Shown one piece after another: positions 1 to 7,614 of a stretch of 64,000 nt of DNA. Made by a program: the position numbers and the translations under genes. Within the stretch, counting starts at the first letter, position 1; each line of letters begins with the position of its first letter. The stretch comes from JBCLLP01 sp039738635 (lineage in GTDB: Bacteria > Patescibacteriota > Saccharimonadia > CAILAD01 > BJGX01). The stretch covers positions 1-64,000 of the forward strand of contig JBCLLN010000001.1 of the NCBI GenBank assembly GCA_039738635.1, given 5' to 3'. The notes below the pieces were generated by a model. It was not told the DNA's origin and did not search any database. It worked only from the letters and a program-made list of their open reading frames with translations.

Positions 1-966
1 TTTTAGATCACCTAGGATTGCTTTGGAGTCAATATCTTGGCCAATAAATACTATATTAGTCTCTGGTACTTCGCTCCAGTTCTCCCAAACGAGCTCGGGA
101 CGTACACCGACTAGCTGGAAAATATATTTGCGACTGTGGCCTTTGAGGCCAAAATCTATAATGCCTTTAGCCCTATAGACATTAGTAGCTAGCTTGTGAT
201 TAACGAATTCCTGAAACTTCATAGGGTGGAGAGGCTCAGCGCTAGTCCACGAGAATGTGCTGTAGCGCTCGTGTAAGTGGCCGGAGTGATCATGGTCGCT
301 GTGATTCTTGGACGATACTGTTGCGCCGGGATGGATGATGGGCCTGGTTTTATATAGGTCTTGGTCTAGGATGAGCCGAATATCAATTGCGCCCTTAATG
401 GATTCTAGGATTCTGACTCTAGGGTTAAAGCTCTCCACCATTTGGCGTATTTCATTAATCTTGGTGGGGCTTACCAAGTCAACCTTATTGATAATAACAA
501 AGTCACAAAACAGCACTTGATCGCGGGCGATATTATGCTCAATGGCGTTTTTTTCGAGGTTTTCGGCATCAATGAGGGTTACGATGCCATCTAGGCGAAC
601 CTTCTGGCCGATAGTTGTGCGCAGGGTGTTGGCTAGGTCGCGTGGCTCTGCCAGGCCAGAGGCCTCAATAATAATATAGTCGATATTACTGCCTGGATAT
701 ATAAATTGATCGATGGCTTCCTGAATATCGAGCGTCTTAAGGCTACAACATATACAGCCACTAGTCAGCTCGAGCTTTTTTTCGCTTTTAGACTTTATTA
801 GCTTGCTATCAATATTGATATCCCCAAAATCATTTACGACGACACCAATATTCATACCCTCGTTGTGGGCCAGGATGTAATTGAGTAGAGTAGTTTTGCC
901 AGCACCAAGAAATCCCTGCAAAAGAGTAATGGGTATTTTATTAAATTTTATTTTTGGTTTAGTCAT
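1..966 (-). CDS. CobW/COG0523 (G3E) metal-chaperone GTPase, 3' end cut by window
   Basis: Reading the minus strand from an ATG at 966 gives an open frame of 322 codons that runs off the window start. It begins MTKPKIKFNKIPITLLQGFL and continues with the P-loop GAGKTTLL. Next come GCICCSL, the CxCC metal-binding motif of the family, then an IIIEASGLAEP segment and INKVD, the NKxD guanine-recognition motif. A His-rich linker (HSDHDHSGHLH) and a CobW C-terminal-like domain follow. Family members use GTP hydrolysis to deliver metals such as zinc or cobalt to client proteins; the metal here is not determined. An extended -10 on the minus strand at 980-988 would give a leader of only about 7 nt. 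The gene is divergent from the histidine kinase at 1265. Confidence 0.88.
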   Translation of the reverse strand, partial: MTKPKIKFNKIPITLLQGFLGAGKTTLLNYILAHNEGMNIGVVVNDFGDINIDSKLIKSKSEKKLELTSGCICCSLKTLDIQEAIDQFIYPGSNIDYIIIEASGLAEPRDLANTLRTTIGQKVRLDGIVTLIDAENLEKNAIEHNIARDQVLFCDFVIINKVDLVSPTKINEIRQMVESFNPRVRILESIKGAIDIRLILDQDLYKTRPIIHPGATVSSKNHSDHDHSGHLHERYSTFSWTSAEPLHPMKFQEFVNHKLATNVYRAKGIIDFGLKGHSRKYIFQLVGVRPELVWENWSEVPETNIVFIGQDIDSKAILGDLK

Positions 967-979
967 GAGGTATAATTAT

Positions 980-988
980 ATTATAGCA
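980..988 (-). promoter_or_regulatory. Extended -10 promoter of the CobW-family gene
   Basis: Minus-strand TGCTATAAT. The predicted start point lies about 7 nt before the ATG at 966, giving an almost leaderless transcript. Confidence 0.5.
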
Positions 989-1014
989 GGAGGTTAGTAT
1001 CAAGATAAAACTCA

Positions 1015-1246
1015 TTAACTTTACTTTCTGATTCTCCATGGCTGGAATATATGCCTCCCCGACATCGAACATCAGAAAATGAGTAGATGTTTTATGCTCC
1101 TTATTATGAAGCTGTTTGAGCCACGCTTCAGCGGGGCGAGTTCTTCATAATAAGGAAGTAATGCATTTATGAGTGCTTATAGATGTGAGTCGTAGCCAGA
1201 GCAGTTTTATATTACTTTTGCTGTCAAAAGTAATTCCTAGCGCTTA
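1015..1246. ncRNA. Structured intergenic element, copy A
   Basis: The 298-base gap between two divergent genes holds an element that recurs upstream of the gene at 10863. The core at 1015-1045 matches 10601-10631 at 30 of 31 positions. It is enclosed by TTTCTGAT (1025-1032) and ATCAGAAA (1071-1078). A longer hairpin with arms TCCTTATTATGAA and TTCATAATAAGGA follows. A last hairpin, ATTACTTTTG/CAAAAGTAAT (1211-1234), ends 12 bases before an extended -10 promoter. Function and transcribed strand are unknown. Confidence 0.5.
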
Positions 1247-1255
1247 TGGTATAAT
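1247..1255 (+). promoter_or_regulatory. Extended -10 promoter of histidine kinase gene
   Basis: TGGTATAAT, ending 9 bases before the ATG at 1265. No -35 consensus or Shine-Dalgarno is visible, so the transcript should be nearly leaderless. Confidence 0.6.
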
Positions 1256-1264
1256 TTATAGCTA

Positions 1265-2935
1265 ATGAACAAGATCAACAGGCTCAGGTCACGCTATATA
1301 AATTTGACCATGATTACTACTTTTGTCCAGCTTTTGCTAGGCGTATTTGTTGTAGCCTTGTATTGGTTCAATATTGACATACCCAATAAACGGCTCATCA
1401 CCATCCTGCTCACAGGTCTTATACTGTCAGCAGTATTGTTTAATTTGCTAGCTTCACGGGCATTAGCTTACAAGCACGAGTTTGCCTCCAGGTATCTACA
1501 GTGTTTTTTTGTTATAGCCCAGATATTAACTCTGGTGTATCTAACTGGAGGGATCAATTCGCCATGGTATATTGTGCTACTGATGCTTATTATTGGATGC
1601 TCTGTGCTTGGATTTGGGGCATTTTTCATAAATATAGGAATAATGGCCATATTCTACGTGGCAATTATTGTATCCACGCTCACATCTAGCACTGCTACTG
1701 CATTTAGTTTTAATACTTTTCCGGCTACTCTTTCGGCTCTGCTGTTTGCGGCTCTTGTGGCAGTTACCGTAGACCAATACTGCAACTCTAGCGAAGATAT
1801 TAACGAGATGATCGCTACCGAGCTGGCAGGCACAAAGCTAACTGAAAAAATAATGCTTGGTGCGATTGCCGACCCAATCATAGGAGTTGACGCCTACCGT
1901 AAGATTATTTTGATTAATGAGTCTGCTCAGAGCTTGTCTGGGTGGGATATGAATGATGCCCTAAATATGACTTTTGGCCAGGTGATAAAACTAAAAGACC
2001 AGGATGATCTATACGTAACCGATGCAAATGACCCATTTCTAAAAGCTCTCCAAGGACATACCCCCATCAAAACTGATCAATTTTATATAGTCAATAAGGA
2101 CTCAATTCGGATCGATCTAAGTCTGTCTATTGCTCCCACTACGAATGCCCAAGGGCAGATTAGTGGAGCAATAGCTGTGCTAAATAATATCTCTCATCAA
2201 AAGATTGTAGACCGCGAGCGAAGTGAATTTATTTCTACAGCCAGCCATGAGATGCGCAACCCTCTAGCCTCAATCGAGGGATATATTTCTATCGCGCTTA
2301 ACCCCAATCTGGCTACAATTGACGAAAAAGCTAGAATAGCACTCCTAAAGGCTCATTTGGCAGTAGTCCATCTAGGCAAGCTTTCTCAGGACCTGTTAAG
2401 CGTAAGTAAAATTGAGGATAGTGAAGTCATTGATTCGCGAACTACCTTTAATATTAGCGACCTAGTTCTGAGGGTTTCCGCCGATATGGAAAGAATAGCG
2501 ATAGCCAAGGGGCTAGGGCTCTTCACCCATATTGGAGGTGCGAGTCAAACAAGCCAGAAGGTTATTGCACCAGCTTACATGGTAAAGGCCGATATGGAGA
2601 GAATTACTGAAGTAGTAACTAACCTGATTGATAACGCTATTAAATATACCTCGGAGGGTGATATTGATATAAGTATTAACGGCGATAAAACTACTGTCAC
2701 TATTGCTATCCAAGATTCTGGCATAGGTATCTCAGCCCAAGACCAAAAACATTTGTTTGAAAAGTTTTATAGAGTCAATAATAGCTTAACCCACGAACAG
2801 CCAGGCACTGGGCTGGGATTATACATTACCCGTAACCTTGTGGAGCTGTATGGTGGTAAAATATGGGTAGAATCGGTGCCGGGCCGAGGTTCAACATTCA
2901 CATTTAGGCTGCCTTTAAATTTAAATGTTGCCTAA
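1265..2935 (+). CDS. Membrane sensor histidine kinase with PAS domain
   Basis: A 556-residue two-component sensor. Residues 12-170 contain about five to six hydrophobic segments that form a membrane input domain. A PAS domain covers roughly 195-310 (starting GAIADPIIGVDAYRKI). A HisKA helix carries the phospho-acceptor His328 in STASHEMRNPLASIEGY. The HATPase domain shows the N box (NLIDNAIKYT, about 453-462), DSGIGIS (484-490) and GTGLGLY (514-520). It should autophosphorylate and pass phosphate to the response regulator encoded 44 bases downstream. The signal is not predictable. There is little extracellular loop, which suggests sensing in the membrane or through the cytoplasmic PAS domain. 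Confidence 0.93.
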   Translation: MNKINRLRSRYINLTMITTFVQLLLGVFVVALYWFNIDIPNKRLITILLTGLILSAVLFNLLASRALAYKHEFASRYLQCFFVIAQILTLVYLTGGINSPWYIVLLMLIIGCSVLGFGAFFINIGIMAIFYVAIIVSTLTSSTATAFSFNTFPATLSALLFAALVAVTVDQYCNSSEDINEMIATELAGTKLTEKIMLGAIADPIIGVDAYRKIILINESAQSLSGWDMNDALNMTFGQVIKLKDQDDLYVTDANDPFLKALQGHTPIKTDQFYIVNKDSIRIDLSLSIAPTTNAQGQISGAIAVLNNISHQKIVDRERSEFISTASHEMRNPLASIEGYISIALNPNLATIDEKARIALLKAHLAVVHLGKLSQDLLSVSKIEDSEVIDSRTTFNISDLVLRVSADMERIAIAKGLGLFTHIGGASQTSQKVIAPAYMVKADMERITEVVTNLIDNAIKYTSEGDIDISINGDKTTVTIAIQDSGIGISAQDQKHLFEKFYRVNNSLTHEQPGTGLGLYITRNLVELYGGKIWVESVPGRGSTFTFRLPLNLNVA

Positions 2936-2979
2936 TAAACATAATAAGGGTTATAATAAGAATAATGAAATGAGGGAAA

Positions 2980-3492
2980 ATGCCAAAAATACTATTAGTT
3001 GAAGATGATATAAGCTTAAGAGATGTATATTTCGCCAGGCTCCAGGCGGAAGGCTATGAGTTAGTAGTAGCTGGTAATGGTGAGGATGCCCTGGCGATGG
3101 CTGTTAAAGAACGCCCGGATTTAATCGTCTTAGATGTAATGATGCCTAGAATATCTGGCTTTGATGTACTTGATATACTCCGCACCACACCAGAGATTGC
3201 CCACACCAGAGTCATTATGATGACCGCACTAGGTAGCTCAGAGGACCGCGAGCGAGGTGAAAAGCTCGGGGTTGATAAGTACCTGGTAAAATCCCAAGTA
3301 ACGCTAGAAGATGTGGTTACAACCATCAAAAAAGTACTCGGTGGGCCAGCGCCATCGGCTGGAGAGCCAGTAGTTGGTCAAGACCCCCCACCAACTCCCC
3401 CCGCTCCAACTGTTGAGCCCACAACTCCTCCGGTAGCCGAGCCCACAACTCCTCCGGTAGCCGAGCCCACGCCACCGGCCCCCAAAGGCTAG
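2980..3492 (+). CDS. REC-only response regulator with Pro-rich repeat tail
   Basis: A 170-residue protein. Residues 1-118 form a CheY-like receiver: acidic pocket VEDD (7-10), phospho-acceptor Asp52 in IVLDVMMP, Thr82 and Lys104 (YLVKS). No DNA-binding domain follows. The C-terminal 50 residues are a Pro/Glu/Thr tail built from a repeated unit PTTPPVAE. Partner of the histidine kinase just upstream. Output is probably by protein-protein contact, as with other single-domain regulators. The tail is encoded by a 24-bp tandem repeat, so its length may vary between strains. Confidence 0.9.
   Translation: MPKILLVEDDISLRDVYFARLQAEGYELVVAGNGEDALAMAVKERPDLIVLDVMMPRISGFDVLDILRTTPEIAHTRVIMMTALGSSEDRERGEKLGVDKYLVKSQVTLEDVVTTIKKVLGGPAPSAGEPVVGQDPPPTPPAPTVEPTTPPVAEPTTPPVAEPTPPAPKG
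3415..3470 (+). repeat. 24-bp tandem repeat, about 2.3 copies
   Basis: Two identical 24-bp units (3415-3438, 3439-3462) followed by an 8-base partial unit encode the Pro-rich EPTTPPVA repeats at the end of the response regulator. Confidence 0.85.
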
Positions 3493-3543
3493 GTATTGCT
3501 AGTGCTGGCCAAACGCTAGGAATAATTAAATTACAATTAATGC

Positions 3544-3572
3544 TTATTAGTAGCCATAAAGGCTACTAATAA
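3544..3572. promoter_or_regulatory. Inverted repeat just upstream of aspS -10
   Basis: Perfect 12-bp arms TTATTAGTAGCC and GGCTACTAATAA with a 5-base spacer end 2 bases before the TATAAT at 3575-3580. It could be an operator, or a terminator of the upstream two-component operon, although no T tract follows directly. Confidence 0.5.
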
Positions 3573-3574
3573 GA

Positions 3575-3580
3575 TATAAT
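3575..3580 (+). promoter_or_regulatory. -10 box of aspS
   Basis: TATAAT ends 7 bases before the ATG at 3588. No ribosome binding site fits in between, so the transcript is predicted to be leaderless. Confidence 0.55.
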
Positions 3581-3587
3581 TATAGCT

Positions 3588-4994
3588 ATGACTAACAGAA
3601 CAATGATATCTGACCTACCTAAATTCATAGGCGAGCATAAGACTATCGCTGGGTGGATTCATATTAGGCGTGATCACGGTAAGCTTGCTTTTTTTGAAGT
3701 GCGGGATGCCTCAGCTGTGGTCCAGGCTGTCTATTTTAGGAAGGATAGTAAGCTTGACGAGGTTGCTAGTAGGCTGAGGGCTGAGTTTGTGGTGGAGCTA
3801 TTGGGCGAAATTAAAGCCAGGCCAGAGAAAATGATAAACCCCGATCATCAAACCGGCACGATAGAGTTTGTAATAGAAGATATTACTATCCTGAGCCAGG
3901 CTCAAACACCTCCTTTTGAGATTACTGAGGAAGCATCTAGGACCCACGAGGATGTCCGTATGCGCCACCGCTATATTGACCTTCGGCGTCCAAAGATGCA
4001 ACGCAATATGCGTTTTAGGCATAAATTTATTAAAGCTATCCGCAATCACATGGACGATGCCGGCTTTGTAGAAATTGAAACGCCAATACTTACTAAATCC
4101 TCTCCCGAGGGTGCCAGAGACTTCTTGGTGCCATCTAGGAATGACACCGGTAAATTCTACGCGCTTCCTCAGGCTCCTCAACAATTTAAGCAGTTATTAA
4201 TGATTGCCGGTTTTGAAAAGTACTACCAAATAGCTAGGTGCTTTAGGGACGAGGACCAGCGTGGTGACCGCCAGCCAGAGTTTACACAGCTGGATATGGA
4301 GATGAGCTTTGTCTCCCAGCAAGATATATTGGACTTTAACGAGCAGATGCTAGTTAAAATAATATCTGAGCTTTTGCCAGCTAAGAAGCTCCCTAAAAAG
4401 TTCCCAGTCATAAGCTATGCGGAGGCAATTAAGCAGTACGGCTCCGATAAGCCCGATATGAGAGTAGACAAGCAAGACCTAAGCGAATTGGCGTTTTGCT
4501 GGGTGGTGGATTTTCCTGTCTTTGAGAAAACAGCCGAGGGACATATCACATTCGCCCACAACCCTTTTGCCAAGCCCCTGGATGTTGACTTAAAATTGCT
4601 AGAAACTAACAAGGTTGAAGACCTACTTAAAATGAGAGCCCACTGCTACGATCTAGTGCTAAATGGTGTTGAGATTAGCAGTGGAAGCCTGCGAATTACT
4701 GACCCTACCCTACAAAATGCTATCTTTGAACGATTTGGACTAAGCCAAGCCGAGGTTACCGAGCGGTTTGGTGACTTCCTAGAGGCCTTTAAGTACGGCG
4801 TTCCTCCCCATGGTGGATTTGCACCAGGGCTTGATAGGTTAATAGCCGAGCTTCTTAATGAGTCATCAATGCGTGAAGTTATTGCCTTTCCCAAGACAGG
4901 TGATGGTAGGGACTTAATGTTCAAAAGCCCATCCGAGGTTCTACCAGAACAGCTAAGTGAGCTTGGTATTTCCATCAAAGCTCAAGGTAAGTAG
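3588..4994 (+). CDS. aspS: Aspartyl-tRNA synthetase lacking the GAD insertion
   Basis: A 468-residue class II synthetase charging tRNA with aspartate. It has an N-terminal OB anticodon-binding fold (GWIHIRRDHGKLAFFEVRD), then the bacterial-type catalytic signatures SPEGARDFLVPSR and RCFRDEDQRGDRQPEFTQLD, and motif 3 GFAPGLDRLI. Bacterial AspRS is usually near 590 residues because a GAD domain of over 100 residues sits between the KPDMR and DFP segments. Here KPDMR is followed by a short linker straight to AFCWVVDFP, so that domain is absent. The His in RRDHG, where discriminating enzymes often have Leu, hints at a non-discriminating enzyme that also charges tRNA-Asn (inference). Confidence 0.95.
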   Translation: MTNRTMISDLPKFIGEHKTIAGWIHIRRDHGKLAFFEVRDASAVVQAVYFRKDSKLDEVASRLRAEFVVELLGEIKARPEKMINPDHQTGTIEFVIEDITILSQAQTPPFEITEEASRTHEDVRMRHRYIDLRRPKMQRNMRFRHKFIKAIRNHMDDAGFVEIETPILTKSSPEGARDFLVPSRNDTGKFYALPQAPQQFKQLLMIAGFEKYYQIARCFRDEDQRGDRQPEFTQLDMEMSFVSQQDILDFNEQMLVKIISELLPAKKLPKKFPVISYAEAIKQYGSDKPDMRVDKQDLSELAFCWVVDFPVFEKTAEGHITFAHNPFAKPLDVDLKLLETNKVEDLLKMRAHCYDLVLNGVEISSGSLRITDPTLQNAIFERFGLSQAEVTERFGDFLEAFKYGVPPHGGFAPGLDRLIAELLNESSMREVIAFPKTGDGRDLMFKSPSEVLPEQLSELGISIKAQGK

Positions 4995-4996
4995 AG

Positions 4997-5080
4997 ATGC
5001 TACAAGTATACAACGACACGATAAATGCCGATGCAGACCTACCACGCTACTATCAAGCGTTTGAAGGGGCAAAAGTATGA
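4997..5080 (+). CDS. 27-codon micro-ORF coupled to the next gene
   Basis: ATG at 4997, 2 bases after the aspS stop, opens a 27-codon frame (MLQVYNDTINADADLPRYYQ...) ending in TGA at 5078-5080. The stop overlaps the ATG of the following membrane protein as ATGA. It has no recognisable domain. Its place in a series of similar overlapping micro-ORFs, each before a larger gene, suggests it is translated and may serve translational coupling. The product may or may not be a stable peptide. Confidence 0.45.
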   Translation: MLQVYNDTINADADLPRYYQAFEGAKV

Positions 5081-5328
5081 AGCTGTTAGGCAAAATATTG
5101 TTACTAATCTCGGGCAGTATTTTAATAGGTACATTTGTTGCATTTGGGCTACAAGTAATAGGCGAAGTAATAAATTGGGGTAATCAAGAATTACCGCGTA
5201 GGCTAGTAATGTATTTTATAGTGGGTGTTGTTATCTGGTATATGAATTACATGTTTAGATTTTACGAGATAAAAGACCCAACTAAAAAACCCAAAGACAT
5301 ATGGAACTTTTGGAAAGACCTACCATAG
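5077..5328 (+). CDS. Small two-helix membrane protein, unknown function
   Basis: An 83-residue protein with two hydrophobic segments (about 5-29 and 42-62) and a basic, Trp-rich C terminus (DPTKKPKDIWNFWKDLP). A purine-rich stretch (GAAGGGG) lies before the ATG, which overlaps the upstream micro-ORF stop. I do not recognise the family. It resembles the 91-residue two-helix protein downstream in size and layout. Its position between aspS and scpA, without breaks, suggests co-transcription with the chromosome-segregation genes, but no function follows from that. Confidence 0.7.
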   Translation: MKLLGKILLLISGSILIGTFVAFGLQVIGEVINWGNQELPRRLVMYFIVGVVIWYMNYMFRFYEIKDPTKKPKDIWNFWKDLP

Positions 5329-5330
5329 CT

Positions 5331-5426
5331 ATGACAAACGCTACGAACGGCTTAACAGATAACGATAATATCCAACTACCGATAAGTATAATTACAGGAA
5401 GTAAAATAATAAGGAGTATAAAATGA
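5331..5426 (+). CDS. 31-codon micro-ORF coupled to the next gene
   Basis: ATG at 5331, 2 bases after the preceding stop, gives 31 codons (MTNATNGLTDNDNIQLPISI...) ending in TGA at 5424-5426, which overlaps the next ATG (5423) as ATGA. Same arrangement as the micro-ORFs at 4997 and 5695. A ribosome binding site for the next gene (AAGGAG) lies inside it. No recognised domain. Confidence 0.45.
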   Translation: MTNATNGLTDNDNIQLPISIITGSKIIRSIK

Positions 5427-5698
5427 GACGACTAAGAAGTTTTGTATATGCAAGTAATTGGACTGTAGGCTTATTCTTTGCCTATACTTTTCTATATTTA
5501 TTAATAAGCGACTTATACAATGAGAAAACCGCCCCCTTCATACTTTTACATACTGTGCCAACGCTTATTTTAGCAGTAACGAGTATAAGCACAGCAATTT
5601 ATCTCCGTAAAACCGAACGATACGAAGACCCTAGTAATTTATCTGAACGAAACCAACAAAAAACTAAAAGTACCAAACCAAAGAAAGCCAAACAATGA
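5423..5698 (+). CDS. Small two-helix membrane protein with Lys-rich tail
   Basis: A 91-residue protein with two hydrophobic segments (about 14-31 and 42-61) and a basic C terminus rich in Lys, Gln and Thr (NQQKTKSTKPKKAKQ). AAGGAG lies 8 bases before the ATG. The family is not recognised. With the 83-residue protein upstream it forms a pair of small membrane proteins in the aspS-scpA interval. Its TGA stop overlaps the ATG of the next micro-ORF. Confidence 0.65.
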   Translation: MRRLRSFVYASNWTVGLFFAYTFLYLLISDLYNEKTAPFILLHTVPTLILAVTSISTAIYLRKTERYEDPSNLSERNQQKTKSTKPKKAKQ

Positions 5699-5802
5699 AT
5701 ATAAACGCCAGACTACATAGGCTAGAGACTACCAAAGTAGCAGATATTAACGAAGGGCTACCGATAAGACCCGTAGGCTTAAGCAATACAGCAAAGCTAT
5801 GA
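5695..5802 (+). CDS. 35-codon micro-ORF coupled to scpA
   Basis: ATG at 5695 overlaps the stop of the preceding gene (ATGA). The frame of 35 codons (MNINARLHRLETTKVADINE...) ends in TGA at 5800-5802, overlapping the scpA ATG at 5799. It therefore links the small membrane proteins to scpA by double stop-start overlaps. No domain is recognised. The hydrophilic sequence and precise overlaps make chance less likely, but expression is unproven. Confidence 0.45.
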   Translation: MNINARLHRLETTKVADINEGLPIRPVGLSNTAKL

Positions 5803-6458
5803 CTTTTATTGTAGAGCTAGATAACTTCAACGGCCCTTTTGATGTGCTCCTTGATTTACTCGGGAAACAACAGCTTGAGATTACCGAGCTGGCGCTTGGT
5901 GAGATTACAGGGGATTACCTAGAATATATAGAGCACCTCGAGCTAGGGCTAGAAGAAATGACCTGGTTTTTATTTGTAGCCGCCAAGCTAGTGCTAGATA
6001 AAAGCTCGGCCATTCTTTGTCTTGTCCCTAGTGAGGATGAGGTCAACCTAGAGACTAGCCTTAAGGGTTATGAACAGCTAAAAAACATGGCTCTCACGCT
6101 AGCCCAACTATTAAAATACCCTAGCTTCAGCCGGGTGCTGACCGAAGATGTAAAAATAATAGTTGCCCCAATAGCTAGTGGTGTCATTAGATCTAATTAT
6201 GAAGCTATCTTAGCTCAATCTCGCACACTACTTGAGACAAAAGTTATTAAATCTAAATCCAGACAAGTGGAGCAAATTCGTAGTCAATTTATTAATCATA
6301 TTAGAACCCTTAAAAGCTTTTCCATGGGTGAGCTATTGGGTCATTCCAAGAGTAGATCGGAGACAATTATATATTTTTTAGCAATTCTAGATTTGATCAG
6401 AGATGGAAACATTAGCTCTAGCGGTCAGTCATTTATTTTTAGCGAGGTAGTGGTATGA
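5799..6458 (+). CDS. scpA: Segregation and condensation protein A
   Basis: A 219-residue kleisin subunit that, with ScpB, bridges SMC ATPase heads for chromosome condensation. The start VELDNFNGPFDVLLDLLGKQ matches the family N-terminal helix, and LVLDKSSAILCL marks the central part. The C-terminal winged-helix region (SMGELLGHSKSRSETIIYFLAILDLIRDG) is the SMC-binding end. It overlaps scpB by 4 bases (ATGA), the usual scpAB arrangement. Confidence 0.92.
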   Translation: MTFIVELDNFNGPFDVLLDLLGKQQLEITELALGEITGDYLEYIEHLELGLEEMTWFLFVAAKLVLDKSSAILCLVPSEDEVNLETSLKGYEQLKNMALTLAQLLKYPSFSRVLTEDVKIIVAPIASGVIRSNYEAILAQSRTLLETKVIKSKSRQVEQIRSQFINHIRTLKSFSMGELLGHSKSRSETIIYFLAILDLIRDGNISSSGQSFIFSEVVV

Positions 6459-6931
6459 GCAGTAGCGCCAGGCTAGTGACATTACTTTTTTGTAGTGATG
6501 AGCCAATTAGCGCAAGTCAGCTAGAGGCGGCGCTGGAGCTTTCTACTAGTGAGCTAGGTGAGCTAGCTAGGGAAACAAATAATGAACTAAGTAAACTAGG
6601 GCTTAATATCATAGCTCATAAATCGAGCCTTCAGCTAACAACCACCAAGGACTACGCCAAGCTTATTAAGGGATTTTATATAACCTCCCCCCAGCCGCTT
6701 TCGCAAGCAGTCCTAGAAGTCCTGAGTGTGATAGCTTATCGCCAACCAATTAGTAAGGGCCAAATTGATGAGGTGCGGGGAGTTAGTAGTGATAAATCTA
6801 TTGCTAGCCTTGTCTCAAAAGGATTGGTCAGGAAGCTTAGCATAAAAAACGAAATTAAGTATGCCACCACTATCGAGTTTTTGAAAATTGCAGGCATTAA
6901 ATCGCTTGATGAGCTGGAGCAGATTAAATGA
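6455..6931 (+). CDS. scpB: Segregation and condensation protein B
   Basis: A 158-residue ScpB with tandem winged helices. The conserved second domain reads LSQAVLEVLSVIAYRQPISKGQIDEVRGVSSD, the family hallmark. It binds the ScpA kleisin in the SMC condensin complex. Slightly shorter than typical ScpB (about 180-200 residues), mainly at the C terminus. It overlaps scpA upstream and the pseudouridine synthase gene downstream by 4 bases each, so translation is coupled along the operon. Confidence 0.92.
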   Translation: MSSSARLVTLLFCSDEPISASQLEAALELSTSELGELARETNNELSKLGLNIIAHKSSLQLTTTKDYAKLIKGFYITSPQPLSQAVLEVLSVIAYRQPISKGQIDEVRGVSSDKSIASLVSKGLVRKLSIKNEIKYATTIEFLKIAGIKSLDELEQIK

Positions 6932-7614
6932 ATCAGCTTCCTAGAATTAATAAGTATCTAGTTACAGTAGGCTTGGCTGAGTCTAGAAGAAAAGCCGATA
7001 CACTTATTAAGAAGGGCCAAGTTACGGTCAACGGTAAGGTGCGGGTGGATTTAAGCTATCGAGTTTTAGGTGGCGATGTGGTGGAGGTAGCCGGACAGAC
7101 GGGGAAAACTAGGAGTGATATATATATAGCCTTTAATAAGCCTCGTGGGCTAGTCTGCTCGCACGCCAAACAAGCCAGTAACGCGACGATATTTGATGCC
7201 TTACCCAAAAGCTTTGCTACCCTTAAGATTGCAGGGCGACTAGATAAGGACAGCCAGGGTCTAGTAATACTTAGCTCTGACGGGGATTTTATCCAGAGTC
7301 TATCACATCCCAGCAACGAGAAGAGCAAGACTTATATTGTTACTACCGATAAAAAAGTGCCTGAGCAGGGCCTATCAGCCCTAAATGCTGGCATCAAACT
7401 CGATGATGGCATTAGTAAGCTAAAAGCTACATTAATTAACCCTACTAGCGTTAGAGTCATAATGACAGAGGGTAAGAATCGTCAAATTCGACGAAGCTTT
7501 GAGGCTTTAGAGCTAGATGTCATTAAACTTGAGAGAGTAAAGATAGGTAAATACTCTAATCCGCGGCTAATGCCCGAAAAGTTTGTTTTTATTCAGCCCG
7601 AGGACATCCTGTGA
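6928..7614 (+). CDS. RsuA/RluB-family rRNA pseudouridine synthase
   Basis: A 228-residue protein. An S4 RNA-binding domain (RINKYLVTVGLAESRRKADTL, to about residue 60) precedes the catalytic domain. The catalytic Asp lies in AGRLDKDSQGLVILSSDGDF. The C-terminal motif GKNRQIRRSFEAL is typical of RsuA/RluB/RluE. These enzymes convert specific rRNA uridines to pseudouridine; the scpAB-rluB neighbourhood is common in bacteria and favours RluB (23S rRNA), though RsuA cannot be excluded. It overlaps both neighbours by 4 bases. Confidence 0.9.
   Translation: MNQLPRINKYLVTVGLAESRRKADTLIKKGQVTVNGKVRVDLSYRVLGGDVVEVAGQTGKTRSDIYIAFNKPRGLVCSHAKQASNATIFDALPKSFATLKIAGRLDKDSQGLVILSSDGDFIQSLSHPSNEKSKTYIVTTDKKVPEQGLSALNAGIKLDDGISKLKATLINPTSVRVIMTEGKNRQIRRSFEALELDVIKLERVKIGKYSNPRLMPEKFVFIQPEDIL

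Noticed and set aside
308..520. 70-codon plus-strand ORF
   Set aside because: Lies antisense inside the CobW-family gene, whose motifs are unmistakable on the minus strand.
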